Origin: Geosiphon pyriformis
Taxonomy: Eukaryota; Glomeromycota; Glomeromycetes; Archaeosporales; Geosiphonaceae
Assembly (NCBI GenBank): GCA_016748015.1
Contig: JAAOMT010000420.1
Span: 1-64,000, forward strand
Length of the DNA stretch: 64,000 nt
Direction of reading: 5' to 3'
Shown here: piece by piece, positions 35,251 to 47,524 of the stretch
How positions within the stretch are numbered: the first letter of the stretch is position 1
How the letters are laid out: the number at the start of each line of letters is the position of its first letter
The notes under the pieces: model-generated
The model's input: the letters and a program-made list of their open reading frames with translations, nothing else
Told to the model about the DNA's origin: nothing
Databases searched by the model: none
Position numbers and translations under genes: made by a program

Positions 35251-38200
35251 ATGTCTTCCTCCTACACTAAACGAAAACCCGTCGAACGAGTAGGTGAAGA
35301 AGACTACTCTCAAGCTCAATATCCACCTTCTAGAAGAATTCAGCATGATTTGTCGTTTTTAAACGGACCGGCCCCACAATTGAACCAATCTATTCCAAAG
35401 GCGCCAAATAAATTACCACTACGCACGTCAAGCGATGGGGAGTCAATAATACCCGGTGTTAGTACTCAGAGGACAATAGTTCAGCCAGTTAAAAGTACAA
35501 TGACGATAGCCCCTACTGGCTCGAGTGCTCAAACTACCATAGTTCAACCAGTAAAGAGTACTATGACAATAGGTCCACCGACACCACGTTTGATTCCAAA
35601 CGTACGACCGCCAAAGTCAGAAAAAAGTTCCTCAGTGGATACTCTATCAATTTCTTCTCTTGATCGTGAGTTTCAAAAAAACGAAGAGGAACTATCTAAA
35701 ATTTCATCGAAACGACGAACAGGTGACCAACCTACTTCTCCAACGAGCCCTACTCCAACGAGTCCTTCAACCCCGAATTATGGCAATATATCACCACCCC
35801 TTTCTCCATTATTTAAAAAATTACCATCCCTTTCAATGGCTAGTGATATTCTCGCATCCTCAGAGGCAATGCTCTCGACTACGGTCATATCAAACGGTTA
35901 TTCATTGTTAGATACTACTAATGAAATGCTGATTCAATTGTTGATATCCCAAGCAATGATTGATTCGCAAGATTACGAAATTTTGAGTTTAGAGGACGTA
36001 GAAGAGTTGAAAAAGGTATGATTATTTAGAAGTTTAACCAATTGTTGAATCAGTCTCAAAAATCAAAACGGTTCGAGTTTTGCTTAATATTTAAAAAAAT
36101 ATCAGGAGCATGCTTTATTAACTAATCGTATGGGAGCTCTCACAAGTAAATTGGCCCTCGAGTCAAAAATTCGAGAAGCCGCAAACTCCCTTGCTCGCCT
36201 TCATGTTTCAAATAAGAGAGTTTCACGACAAGCCACTGATCATTTGTCACAGGCCAACCGCAAAGTGGATCAACTGGCCACTGAGTTATGGAAGTTAGAT
36301 CAACGTGCTAATGACATACAGCGGAGATTGCTTTCTCATATGAGTGCTGTGTTAACTTTGGGAATAAGAAAATTGGAAGAAAAACAAACTCAACCTCCAA
36401 TACAAGTACCATTAATCTTGGATAATGGGTACAGTGGAATCGATAATCTTTATAACGAGATAATGGGCGTTGACAAAAGTGCCAATGCTGAATTGGTAAA
36501 TAAAGTGGCAAATTTGGAAACTTCATTGCAAAATGTTCATCACACACTTGCCGAAGCACGAGTATCAATAAAACGAAAGGAAAAAGAGATCGAAGAATTA
36601 AAATTAAAGGTCGATGACGGTGCAGCTGAAGCTCGTGAAAGAACAATTGCCGAGCTTCGAACTGAATTAGAAGAGGTTGGAAGTCGATTAGATATAGTGT
36701 TAAGAAAACACAAGGCAGCGAAAAAGGACATTTTTTCAGATGACAATGAAGAGGATTTATCAGATGATTCTGATAGCATTAATTCGTACAATCGTCTTTC
36801 AACGATGACAACAGCTACTCAACATCTTCAAAAAGAACAATATCGAAATATCTCTAAAAATTTAACGGATTTAGAAAAATCTCTTCAAGAATATCAATTC
36901 CGTATTTATAAACTGGACCAGGATTTAATAGCTGCTAGGAATAATGCGGAAGAGGACGCTCAAACTTTACAATCTAACTTGAATCATATTATACAGGAGA
37001 AAGAAAACGCCATACGAGAAGCCGAAAATGAAAGAAATAATTATGAATTTTTGGAAAGAAAAGTAATTGATTTGGAACATCAAGTAAGAAATGGTCAAAA
37101 TCTTGAAGAAAAAGTCAGGGTATTGGAACATCGGCAAAGTCTTGACAAAGGGATGGGCCAAAAAAGAAATGCAGACCTGGAATCTAAACTTTCGAATGTT
37201 ACAAAAGAATACGAATTGGCAATAAATTCATTAAAGGAACTGTTCACAAATATGCCAAAAAAAATTGATGACAATCTGGAAAACAAAACTTTCACTTTGG
37301 ATACCTTTATATCACATGTCCGTGGTATCGGGGATGAAAATGCTGTACTTTTGGATACTGTATCTCGACTACAGACGCGGCTTGATTGTGTTCAGAAAGA
37401 AATGAAGGATTCTGAGGAACAAGGGAAGCTAAAGAAATTATTGAAGACCACTCAGAGTGAGCTTGAAGAGGCTAAAGCAAAATTAAATAATCTTGAATTA
37501 AAAGCTCAAAATGCAAATGCTGTGTTAAGTTCATCTTCAGATAAAGAAGCAGAACTACGTGACGAAATTACCCAATTAAGGGAAGAACTAGAAGCCATTA
37601 AAAGAAAGGTCCGCAAGTATGAGGCTACCTTAAAAAGGCAGTCTGTTATTGAGTTTGTTGAGGGTGGAAATTCTATTAAAGATGAATTCCAGCAACAATT
37701 GGCTACCCAAGAGCAAGAGTATGAGGCACAACTCAAAGAGAAAGATGGACTTATTTCAAATCTTCGTAGTGTTCTGGAAACCATAACAACAGAAAGAGAT
37801 AACGCTAAAATAACTCTTCAAGAGTTGGAAGAAATGTTGAGATCAAAATCGAGGACATTAGATCAACGTGAGGTGACCATTAGTAAATTGGAAGGAGATA
37901 TCGTTAACTTCAAGGTGGAACTAGCTGAGCTTAAAACGGCTTCAGATGTGCGAGAAAAGAAAACACCTTCTATAAGAAGCAGCAGCAGTAACAGCACCCC
38001 CAACAGCAGTGAAGTCACCGCAATAAAAGCACAATTTGATAATGCCCATGAAGAATTAAGTGCTCTTCGTAAAGAGAAACAGGAACTTGAAGCAGAGTTA
38101 CAGCAATTGAAGGAGGCTTTCCGGAATGCCCAATTGCAATTCAGTACACGTGAAGAAGCGTTAGAGAATCGAACAGATGTTATACAAAACGAGCTAGATG

Positions 38201-38568
38201 GTATACTACGTGAGTTTGATCGGCTAACACGAAACTTTCTGGACTTTGATTCGGAACGACATAAACTTCAGGCAAATATGGATAAGCTATCAAAACATTG
38301 CGAACAGTTGGAAAATGAATTGTCTGATGAAAGGATCAAGAATTTGGGTAGCGAAAATAAAGAGCCTGTGACCACCGCTACTCTGCGTAAAGAGTTCCGT
38401 CATATGATGGCAGACTTAAGAGCCGACCATGCTAAAGCAATGCAACGCGAGATGGAGGAAAAGAAAAAATTGGAGAATCTGGCGAGGAATCTTCGACGCG
38501 AAAAAGAAGCCGAAAAATTTGAGAAAGCTAATAAAGGAACACAAACCGCATTAGTGATAAGTGTTTGA
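35251..38568 (+). CDS. uds1: Uds1-domain (up-regulated during septation) coiled-coil protein
   Basis: Long fungal coiled-coil protein with a Uds1 domain, named for fission yeast uds1, which is induced during septation. Two exons (35251-36015, 36106-38568) give 1,075 residues. The first about 210 residues are disordered and rich in Pro, Ser and Thr (SPTSPTPTSPSTPNYG) and contain a duplicated 12-residue motif, TIVQPVKSTMTI, about 25 residues apart. The Uds1 domain follows at about 215-340 (NEMLIQLLISQAMIDSQDYE, LESKIREAANSLARLHVS, ATELWKLDQRANDIQRRLL). Then come about 700 residues of heptad coiled coil, interrupted by a Ser/Asn-rich hinge (RSSSSNSTPNSSE). A role in septum or cytoskeleton organisation is inferred from the family name only. 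Confidence 0.88.
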
Positions 38569-40270
38569 GCATAATTACGAAGTTAAGATTCCTCTATCTG
38601 TATTTTTAATAATTATTTAAATTAGACATTTAGAATCAAGAATTAGTTATTCATGTTAAAGAACTCCAAATGGAATTTAATTGGCATAATATTTTCTTTT
38701 TGAATACCTATTTAACATCAGGATTTTTTTTTGCTACATTAGTTTTTGTGACGTACAATCAGCTATTTGACTATTTGATAAACTCAGCAAATACTTTTAT
38801 TTAGTAGGGAAATTTTGGACACGTAAAATAGTTTAATAATTAACAGAAGTGATTAATTATCAACTGATTTTTATATTATTTGTAAAGTTACGTATTACTC
38901 TTGGTTTTTAATGCTCCAGGTGAGCTTTCAAAGTTTTCTGAATCCTACTTCTTTTTAAACCATAGCCTGGTTAAGCATGAAAAGGAGGACGTCCGCGGCA
39001 GCTACGCTCGGTGGCTGGTCTGAAATGAAGGCTGCGGCCGCACAGCCCATTTTTTGGTGTTGTCCATATGAAGTACCAATTAAAATTCACCAATTTCCAT
39101 GTTTCTTTTATGAATTTAAAATTGTGAGTCATGAGAACATACTGCTCCTCTAAACAAGTACCGAATCAACTGGATGTTGCAGAGCAAAATACCCAAAATA
39201 CTCTTAAAACCAATAAATAGTATTAGTAATACGACTATTTTGGATAAGCTGAAACAATACAACGTATGTGGGCTGCATTTTTGATCCCTATTAATTTACT
39301 TGTTATATAATTCTTAATATCAATTTAGCATATACTATAATTTCACATTTTATCATTTGATTAGTAACCTGATTTTTATAATACACAAATGTAACTAAAA
39401 ATTATAATTAGACTATGCAATATTTTAAACAATGTAATATTGAAAGTTTGTCAAAATATTTGGTAGTTTACTAAAATATTCAATAATTTATCAAAATGAT
39501 TAAGTATTATAATTAGAAATGATATTATTTATAAATAAAAAAAAAAAAAAGTTTCTTTCTTTGAAAAAAATGTATTTTTCTTTAATAATATCTTTTTAAT
39601 AAATCTTATAACAGAATAATATTTTTTATATTTGCAAATAAAATACAATTCAAATAAAAATAAAAATAAAATTTTTTTTTTAAAATTTGTTTTATTATAC
39701 TGTAAATTAATAACTTTTAAATTAATCAAGTATTAATTTTATTAAATTAATTATTTTAAATATAAATATTTTTTAAAAAAATGGTTAGTTATGTATAATT
39801 GTATAAAATTCACATTTAATATATAATAATTAAGTTATATTAAAATAATTTAATAATTAGACTATATTATAAGCAAAAAAAAATTCTTAAAATGAATTTA
39901 TTTTTACTTTTCAGTTTTTTATAAATTATTATTTTTTAATATACTTTTATGTATTGTAACTTGTTTATACAAATTATTAAATCTATTTGTTTTTTATTAT
40001 TATTATTTTCTAGTTTTAATTAATAATATTTTAAAGTTATTGTGTTAAAAATTTGTATTATTTTGTATAAATTTTTATTGTATTAAAAATTCTAAAAAAC
40101 AAATATTATTGAAAATTTCAATTATTTTTTTTAATATTTTTATGTTAGATTTATTGTAAATATTTTTGTTAATAAAAATTATTAAATTTTTAATAAATTA
40201 TTTATCTACAAAATATTTTTTATATTTTAAATTTATATAATATTAAATTTATAATAAAATAATTAGTTTT
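38569..40270. other. AT-rich gene-free block
   Basis: No gene seen. Base composition falls to extreme AT after about 39,300. One G+C-rich island at 38,985-39,060 stands out sharply and contains a NotI-type gcggccgc core. A 66-codon minus-strand frame at 39,529-39,729 is poly-Lys/Phe and rejected. Confidence 0.7.
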
Positions 40271-40703
40271 ATGATAATAGATTGGGTTCAGAAAGCTTCG
40301 TCCATACTGGGTGATGTTAAAATTGTGGGTGCTGCTCACTGCACAGATATTTGGGTGGTTAGAGCTAAATATAAGGCTTTAATAGAAAAAGGCGGTTTAA
40401 TTCTACTTGATAGTTCTGTGTATTCTGTGACCTGTGGTCTGTCTTGTATGTTTTCTGCTGAGGTAATTAAGTTGCTTGAGATTGCTGAGACAGTTGGTGT
40501 TTGCTTTGGTTTTTGTAAACATTGCTGTTTTTTTCTGGTATAGGTGATATGATTTCTGTTCTGATAAATTTGTAGTGTTGCTCTGATCGGTCTGAGTGGC
40601 TGGTTACGTGTAGAAAGTGCATGATTAATGCCTAGTTTAGATCACTTAGTTGATGTATTGCACTAGGTGGCTTTTGGGCCTCACTCGTTAAACATTAATA
40701 AAA
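40271..40703 (+). mobile_element. 3' tail of a LINE (non-LTR) element, copy 1
   Basis: A G+T-rich island in extreme-AT DNA. The frame 40,271-40,543 encodes the last about 90 residues of a LINE ORF2-like protein (RAKYKALIEKGGLILLD, SAEVIKLLEIA) that align with the end of the better preserved copy at 42,687-43,639. The following about 150 bp 3' UTR is clearly homologous to the UTR of that copy (shared GTAGAAAGTGC, CTTAGTT, ACTCGTTAAA and a terminal TTAATAAAAAAAA). The copy is severely 5'-truncated, as is normal for LINEs. Confidence 0.8.
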
Positions 40704-42590
40704 AAAAATAATAGATTTATAATTAGTTTATAATAAAAATTAATTTTTTATAAAAAATTTTAACTGCGAAAATTTTAAAAACATATAATTACTTTACAAT
40801 AAAAGCCAATTTTTTTACAAAAAATTTCAATTATAAATTTTTTAATAATATAGAATAATAATAATAATAATAATTTTATTAAAAAAAAAATGTTTTCTGT
40901 TTAAATTTAAAACAACTAAATTATTTATTAAAATTAATAATTAATTAATTTTAAAATAATTATTATAATAATAAATTTTAAATTATTAATTATAAAAAAG
41001 ATTTGGTTTTTAAAATAAAAATTTATTTTTTTAATTTACAATAATTAATTAATACTTAATTGTAAATTAATTAATTGTTTTTATTTAATATATTTTCTTA
41101 AAAAAAATTTTTTTATATATATTTAATTATAATTTTTTTTTATTAATATATAAATTTTTTAAAAATTAAATATATATTTTAGTATATTACAAATTATTTT
41201 AATAAAGTAATAAATATTTTACTAAATTTTTAAATATTTTAGTGAATTTTTAAATATTATATAATTTAAAAAAAATTATTTTATTTAAAAAAAATTAAAG
41301 TTTTTATTAGAAAACTTTAACTAATAATTTTTTTATAATTAATAATAAATTGTTTTAAAAAAATTAAAAATAATTAAAATTATATTTTAAAAATTTTTAT
41401 AAATAATAATATTATAATCAAATTAATAAACTAATGAATAGCAAAAAAAAACAGTATTATATAACAATAAAATAATCAAAAAAGTAATTCAACTTTAATG
41501 AATATATTGAATTAATAAAAATCCAATATATAAGATCAGTTTTATAAATATTTTAGTTATTATTCTTTTTAAAAAATAAAAAATAAATTTAAAAATAAAG
41601 AAATAGTCTATATTGTTAATAAAAAATAACATATTAGTATAATTTTATGTCTTATATTAATGTTCTTAAAATTTAATATTAGGTATTAATTGTACTTTTT
41701 AATAAATATTTATTCAATATATTTTACAAAAACTAATAATTATACAAATTAAAAAAAAGAAAAAGAATTAATATTGTTATATTAATTTAAGTATAATTTA
41801 AAGATAAATATATTTTTATAGCTTTAAAAAGTTTTACTTATATATTATTAAAAAAAAATCAATAATTAGATTTGTAATTACATTAATAAACTAGTTAATA
41901 ATTAAGTTAATAATTAAGTTAATAATTAGATTAATAATCAAATTAATAGTTATATTAATAATTATATTAATAACTTATTTTAAAAACAAAATGACTAATT
42001 ATATAATATTAATGATTAATACATATGATTAATTATGACTAAATAAATAATTAAAAATTAAAAAGTAAAAATTTTATTTGTAATAATATAATTTAAATTA
42101 ATTGCTAATAAGTTACTTTACAATATATTTTAAATATTATTAATAACTTTTATGAAATTAATAATATTTTATTAACAATAAAAAACTATAACTATTTTTA
42201 TTTTTTATATATTTAAGAATTTTATTTTGTATATTAATAATATATCTATATTTATTATTAAAAAAAAAAGAAATATATAAGTATTTTAAAAATTTTTTGT
42301 TAACTAATAACTTATTTAAATTCAATATAAAAAAAACTTAATCTAATATTAATTTTTTTACAAAAATAGTTTTAAAAAAAACTATATTAAATAAACAATT
42401 TTTGTATTTAATTTTAATAGTTTTATAATTAATAATTGTTTATAAAACTTAATTCAATTTTATATTTAAAAATATTTGTTTAAAATAAGACTTAATTATT
42501 AAAAAAAAAAAAAAAAAATTCAAAGCCAATCTGCTTAAAATTTTTCTAATAAGATAATTTATTATTTTTAATATATAAGTGTGTCTGAGA
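40704..42590. other. Extreme AT block between two LINE tails
   Basis: Close to pure A and T for nearly 1.9 kb, with no open frame of believable composition. A short array of ttaataattaag-type units is visible at 41,880-41,965, and an A run at 42,503-42,519 lies shortly before the next LINE fragment. Confidence 0.7.
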
Positions 42591-43773
42591 TGTCTTTAGG
42601 TGCTTCTAATTTCCATAATTAATGCTGGCTGGAAAGGCGTCATATTTTTAATTTGGTCAGGGATAAGGATCTTAGTGTGAGTTAGGTTAAGGTAAAAGGA
42701 TACTCTGGGATTTCTGATAATGTGAGAGCTGACTTGGCTGCTGGGGCTGCCTCTGGGTCTCCCTTTTCCCTTTGTGCCGATGTGCGTGAACATTTTTTGG
42801 TTGCTGAGGGTGTCGCTGTTTCTGGTAATGCCCGTCATTTTGTCAGAAATATCTTTCAATCAATTCGTTGTACTCATTGGGAAGCTGGGCCTGGTTGTGA
42901 TGTAGTTCCAGATGTGATGGTTGGTTGCATAAACTGGGTTGTTACGGCGAAGGTGTGGCATCCTGATTCTCATATGCTTGCTGGTTTCACTAGCCGCGCA
43001 TCCTCATCGCTTTGCACTTATGTTATAAAGGCTGTGCACAGGAGGTTGCCGGTGGCTATTAGAAAGAGGTTGTATGATAAATGCTACCCTAGTGTGTTGT
43101 GTTTGCTTTGCGGTGAGGTGGAGTTCTTTGACCACGTTTTTACTTGTGTTCATGAGTCTGGCATTCGTGGTAAGATTTTGGCGGAGGCTTCTGCTCGTTG
43201 GTCAGCTTTGTCTGGTGGTTCCTCTGCTTTTGCTGTGTTGTGGGTTTTGTCTCAATGTTCCATTGATGTTGGGCTGTATACTTTGGTGTGCAAAGGGTTT
43301 GTGCTGGAGGAGTGGTATGAGAAGACTTGCGATGTTTTTGAGGATAGAAAAATGGCCACTGCTAGGATTGTTGAGTATGTCAGGTTCATTGTTGGTTTAC
43401 ATCGTGCTAAGGTATGGTTGGCTAAAGCCAGCCACCAAGTGGTGATGGAGAAGGCTGGTCTGGTCTGTGATGTTGGTGTTGTTTCTGGGCTCCCTTGTGG
43501 TGTGTCTTTGGTTTTGTCTGACGGTGTTGTGAGATTGCTTGGTTTGGCCAATTTTTTTGCTGTTAGCTTTGGTCGTCGGAAGCCTTTTTGTTTCTTTTCT
43601 GGTCTGGGTGGCAGTGTGCGGGTAGTTATAGATGTGTAGTGTTGTCTTGTCTGGCCTGAGTGGCTAGCCACATGTAGAAAGTGCGTGAGTCACGTTTAGT
43701 TTGAGCCTCTTAGTTTGGTTCTATGTACTAGATAGCGATTGGGCTACACTCGTTAAATGCGTTAATAAAAAAA
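42591..43773 (+). mobile_element. 5'-truncated LINE element, copy 2
   Basis: A G+T-rich segment bounded by extreme-AT DNA and ending in TTAATAAAAAAAAA. It contains the 3' end of a LINE pol gene, an about 130 bp 3' UTR shared with copy 1, and the A-rich tail. Absence of the RT and endonuclease domains marks it as truncated. Target-site duplications cannot be picked out in the AT-rich surroundings. Confidence 0.85.
42687..43639 (+). CDS. LINE pol C-terminal fragment (RNase H end plus zinc-binding domain)
   Basis: An uninterrupted frame opens just after a TAG at 42,684 and runs to 43,639. It starts within the last part of a LINE-type RNase H: VKGYSGISDNVRADLAAGAA has the N..AD..A ending typical of that domain. 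The zf-RVT-type zinc-binding segment CLLCGEVEFFDHVFTC (CX2C..H..C) follows, then an about 170-residue tail of no known function that is shared with copy 1. There is no ATG at the frame start; it is simply the point of truncation. The sequence is free of stops, suggesting a fairly recent insertion. Codon use is strongly G/T-biased, unlike host genes here. Confidence 0.82.
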
Positions 43774-45730
43774 AATATATATATATAATTTTAAATTTTT
43801 TAAGCAAGTTTAAATAAAAAAAAATATAATTAATATAATTATTTTTGTTAATACAAAAAACATTATTAGAAAACTTTTAATTATAAATAATAAATTTATA
43901 TATATTAATTTAATAAATATAATATTTGTTATTTTTTATTTTTTATTTTTATTTAATAAAAATTTTATATATAAGTATTTGTTAATTGTTTTAAGAAAGA
44001 AACTATACAATTTATTTTATTTAAATATTATTTATTTATATTGTAAATTGTTAAAAAATTTAAATTATGTTTTATTGTTTATTGCTAATTTTGCTTTAAA
44101 AAAAATATTATTTTATGTGTTATTATTAAGTAAATATATATTTTTGGTTATTTAACTGCAGATTTTATTAATTATTTAATTGTTGTATAATTTATTTATT
44201 AATAATTATTTTTATATGATTATGTTTAAAGACTTTATGTTAAAAAATTGATTTTTTAAGACTATAATAATATTTGATAGTTCAAAAAAAACGGTATACA
44301 TATTGTTTTATTTGTATAGTTGTCTTTAAAATTAATGTCGAATTTTAATGTAACAAAATACTTGAATATATATATTTTATTTACTTTTTTTTGTAATTAC
44401 TTTTTTAGGCCAAAATTTAATTAATTATTTTTCTATTACTTACTCAAATATTACATAAAAAAAATCAGAATAAATTATATAAACAGTATATAAATTATAT
44501 TTAATTTAAAATATTAAATTATTATATTATATTAAATAGTAATTAAACTTTATTTATTAAACCAAATAATTTTTTTTTTTGAATTTTGGCCAAAATTTTT
44601 AAGTACTGAAATTTTAATTTTAATAAAAATTTAAAATTTATAATAATTTTTAAAAATATAAATATTTAAATTAAAATTTTTATAATAATAAAAAATTATA
44701 TAGTAAAATTTAAGTATATTTATTAAATATAATTAGACTTGATAAGAACTTTTGTGTTCATAATTGTAATTAAATTCCAAAAAAAATCTTCAAAGCTTTA
44801 TTACAGAAAGCCAACAGTTACAATTTTATATTAATTATAATTTTTCTGAAAATAAAAATCAATAAAAGTCTAAAAAAATATATTTTTATAATCATTTATC
44901 AATTTACAATGTGATTTTTTATTTTTAATAATCAGAGTTTTTACATATTATAATCTCTTTTTCAAAAAGTCTTAAAGAATGCAGAAAAAAATAACGGGAT
45001 CATCTGTGATGAATAAAATTGGATAATTACTGTATTATAACAATATCTATAGACTGTAAAGTAAAACTTTAAACGTATTGGTTGAGCTCGTCAAATAATT
45101 GATGTAATAACCATTTTTTGCATTATGAGATAAACGCGTTTTTTCACTAACTGTGCAGCAGCATCTTGAGTGATTTTCAGGAAATTTTTATCATACTCTT
45201 CATCATCCTATTGTAATACTATTAATCGCATTATATAGCAAATCTTTCATATCCTGAAATCTTAACGGATTCTAAAGTAAAACAATGTCAGTTCAGTCTA
45301 ATATCAGAATAATTTCAAAAAAAAACAAAATCTTTAATTGAGTAGATCAAAAGAATAATTACTATTCACTTTAATAAATATTTACCAGCAAATAGCATTT
45401 TTAAAAGTTATTATATATGTTCTTTTTTTGAAAGTTCCTCTTCTGACCAATCGAGCGATAAAAATGAATTGGAGCCAAGATCCACGATATTCAAAGTCTT
45501 ATGTTAAACCATACATAATCGCTTTTACTTTAATAGTTTTTGGATGGGAAAATCTTGAATAAAGTTTTTTTCAAACGTCAAATAACTCCAAATGGGCGTA
45601 GATAACAAGTTAACGGTTATCTTTTATTGGGAAATTTTGAATAGCGATTACTTGATTTTATCACACCAATTGAAAAAAGAATGAATCAATATTAAGTAAA
45701 ATTAAATTTCAAAACATAAAAACCCTAGAA
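43774..45730. other. AT-rich block with a possible gene remnant
   Basis: Mostly extreme AT without genes. From about 45,080 to 45,620 the minus strand shows short protein-like stretches in changing frames, e.g. LNIVDLGSNSFLSLDW and DDEEYDKNFLKITQDAAAQL, with possible CAG/TAG acceptors. They do not join into one frame, so I read this as a decayed gene or an unresolved small-exon gene. Confidence 0.4.
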
Positions 45731-46355
45731 TTATTGAAAGGATATATAATATCCGATCCTGAACATAAACCTAAACCTAAACCTAAACCTAAACCTAAAC
45801 CCAAACCCAAACCAAAAATTAATTCTAATACCTGGGTTGTATTCCAAGAACCCGTTTCACTCCACCAAACCAATTGCGCCACATACTTCCAAATGAAATA
45901 CTCGATCCTATATAGCGAAACAAATGCCGGCTTGATCCCCAAAAGAAACCAAACCAGAACGGTCGCCATATCTGTTCACGCACCACAAACAAGAACATTT
46001 GTCCAAATGTGTTCTGTCGCGCTAGTTGTGATTCCACCGATGGTAAAGTCAACATTTGGATCAAACCACCCATGGCAGTTTGCGGTCGTCGTGGTGGGAC
46101 AATACCATTTATCTCTGGTTCCTCACCTATCGATCGTTCACTAGCTTGTTCACTGGATCCGATTTCACTTGAAAGGTCGCTGAGAGTGAGAGAATTGATA
46201 GTCATGGTTGGACTGGGAGGTGCATCATTGTTAGCTTGAAAGATTGGTCTAGTATGGCTATAGCCTATTTCGGATGTCCCAGAATCTGATAATGATTGAA
46301 TGAGGTTGGAATCTGAGTCAGATGGGTGATCTAGAATATCGTAGGAATCATCCAT
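45731..46355 (-). CDS. Unrecognised protein, acidic N-terminus and hydrophobic C-terminus
   Basis: Two exons (45832-46355, 45731-45758) give 183 residues. The first about 110 residues are acidic and Ser-rich (MDDSYDILDHPSDSDSNLIQ). The last about 60 are aromatic and hydrophobic with scattered Arg (REQIWRPFWFGFFWGSSRHL), which could form one membrane helix or an amphipathic hairpin near the C-terminus. I start at the first ATG, 46,355, since the longer frame begins with TTG. The 73-bp intron consists largely of a TTTAGG/TTTGGG hexamer array. Reading through the intron would instead give a Gly-Leu repeat. I do not recognise a family; the C-terminal hydrophobic layout suggests an organelle-membrane protein. 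Confidence 0.6.
45770..45811 (-). repeat. Telomere-like hexamer array inside an intron
   Basis: Plus strand shows five CCTAAA units and then two CCCAAA units; on the coding strand this is (TTTGGG)2(TTTAGG)5. The units differ from the usual fungal TTAGGG phase by composition (TTTAGG), so this is telomere-like and not telomeric. It sits immediately upstream of the 3' splice site used by the 183-aa gene. Confidence 0.9.
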
Positions 46356-47524
46356 GGTGACGAAAGACAATGCTTTGACTCTTAATTCTTTGATTATACT
46401 TCAGTTGCTTCCACAGATTATATAGATTGTGAAATAAACTCCAAGAGTAGACAGAAACTGGAGCAATTGAATGGGCCAAAAGATCTGACGGAACAGTCTT
46501 GAGTGATGGATCAAGAAGGGAATTTATATCTTTCTCAAATTTCCTGATTCAATTGATAATTAAAAGTCTTGAACTATCAATTAAATTATATAATTATCTT
46601 TGTGAGATATCTAAATTTAACAGAACATGAGAAGTCGCAAGGAGACAATGAAGACAGAAAGAACAACCCAAGCCTAAAATAAAGCTAATATTAGTTGAAA
46701 AAAAAAAAAAAAAATACGCAAAAAAATCTTCAAAAATGAAATTAACACTCAGCCAGTGTAACTTAAAAAGACTAAATGGGAAATTAAAAATTTGATTGAT
46801 TTCATTTTTTTTTTTTTCATTTTTCATTTTTCATTTTTCATTTTTCTTCACGGTCTCTTTCTTATTTTCTGTATCTTTTCTCTTGTAAAAAAATAAATAA
46901 ATAAATATCAAGTTTAAATAAAATAAAATTCTTTTTCAAAGGAAATTTTAATTTTCTGTTAATTTTATTTGATAGGTGTTCTTATTTGTTTAACTTTGAC
47001 CCATTATACCAACTGAATTCAGCAGCAATGTTAGCCTCATGACATTTTTACTACAAACAGTCAAAAAATATCCCTCTAATTCACCGTCTCAAAGTAAAAT
47101 TCAGTCTTTGATGATGGGGGAAACAGGGGGAAAGAAAAACTTGTTTCGGCAACTCACTCTATAATAACCCTTCTTTATCACATTTTTCCTCTGGAAGTAA
47201 TGTTAGTAAATGGTTATTATCATTAGAGCTGTACATTCTTTAGAAATTTTAAGATAGGATTGAAAATGTGACAAATAAGCATCACATTGAGATTTGCACA
47301 TTGATATATTTTCTTGAATGTATTTAAAGGATTGAAATAAAATTCCTAATTTGTCTACCCTCTTGAAAGTTTTTGAATCCAAAATCTGTGAGAATTTGCC
47401 ATGTTAAAAGATATTTAGCCCTCTTGCATGACCCCAGTAATTCGCTGATGTCATCGTCAACACCATTATATTTGTTATTTGGATTCCTTTCGGAAGGGTT
47501 AAGCCGAAATAACCTTTAAATTTA
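46356..47524. other. Gene-free spacer between divergent genes
   Basis: About 1.2 kb without a supportable gene. It contains an A run near 46,700 and a (CATTTTT)n array at about 46,803-46,846. The promoters of the 183-aa gene (left end) and of the IQ-type gene (right end) should lie here. Nothing else is identifiable. Confidence 0.65.

Noticed and set aside
42722-43671. Host gene on either strand at the LINE locus
   Set aside because: RNase H end, zf-RVT zinc motif, shared 3' UTR with a second copy and A-rich tail identify a retrotransposon; the minus-strand frame is a shadow.
45770-45811. True chromosome end or interstitial telomere
   Set aside because: Unit is TTTAGG/TTTGGG rather than the common TTAGGG, only seven units, and it sits inside an intron.
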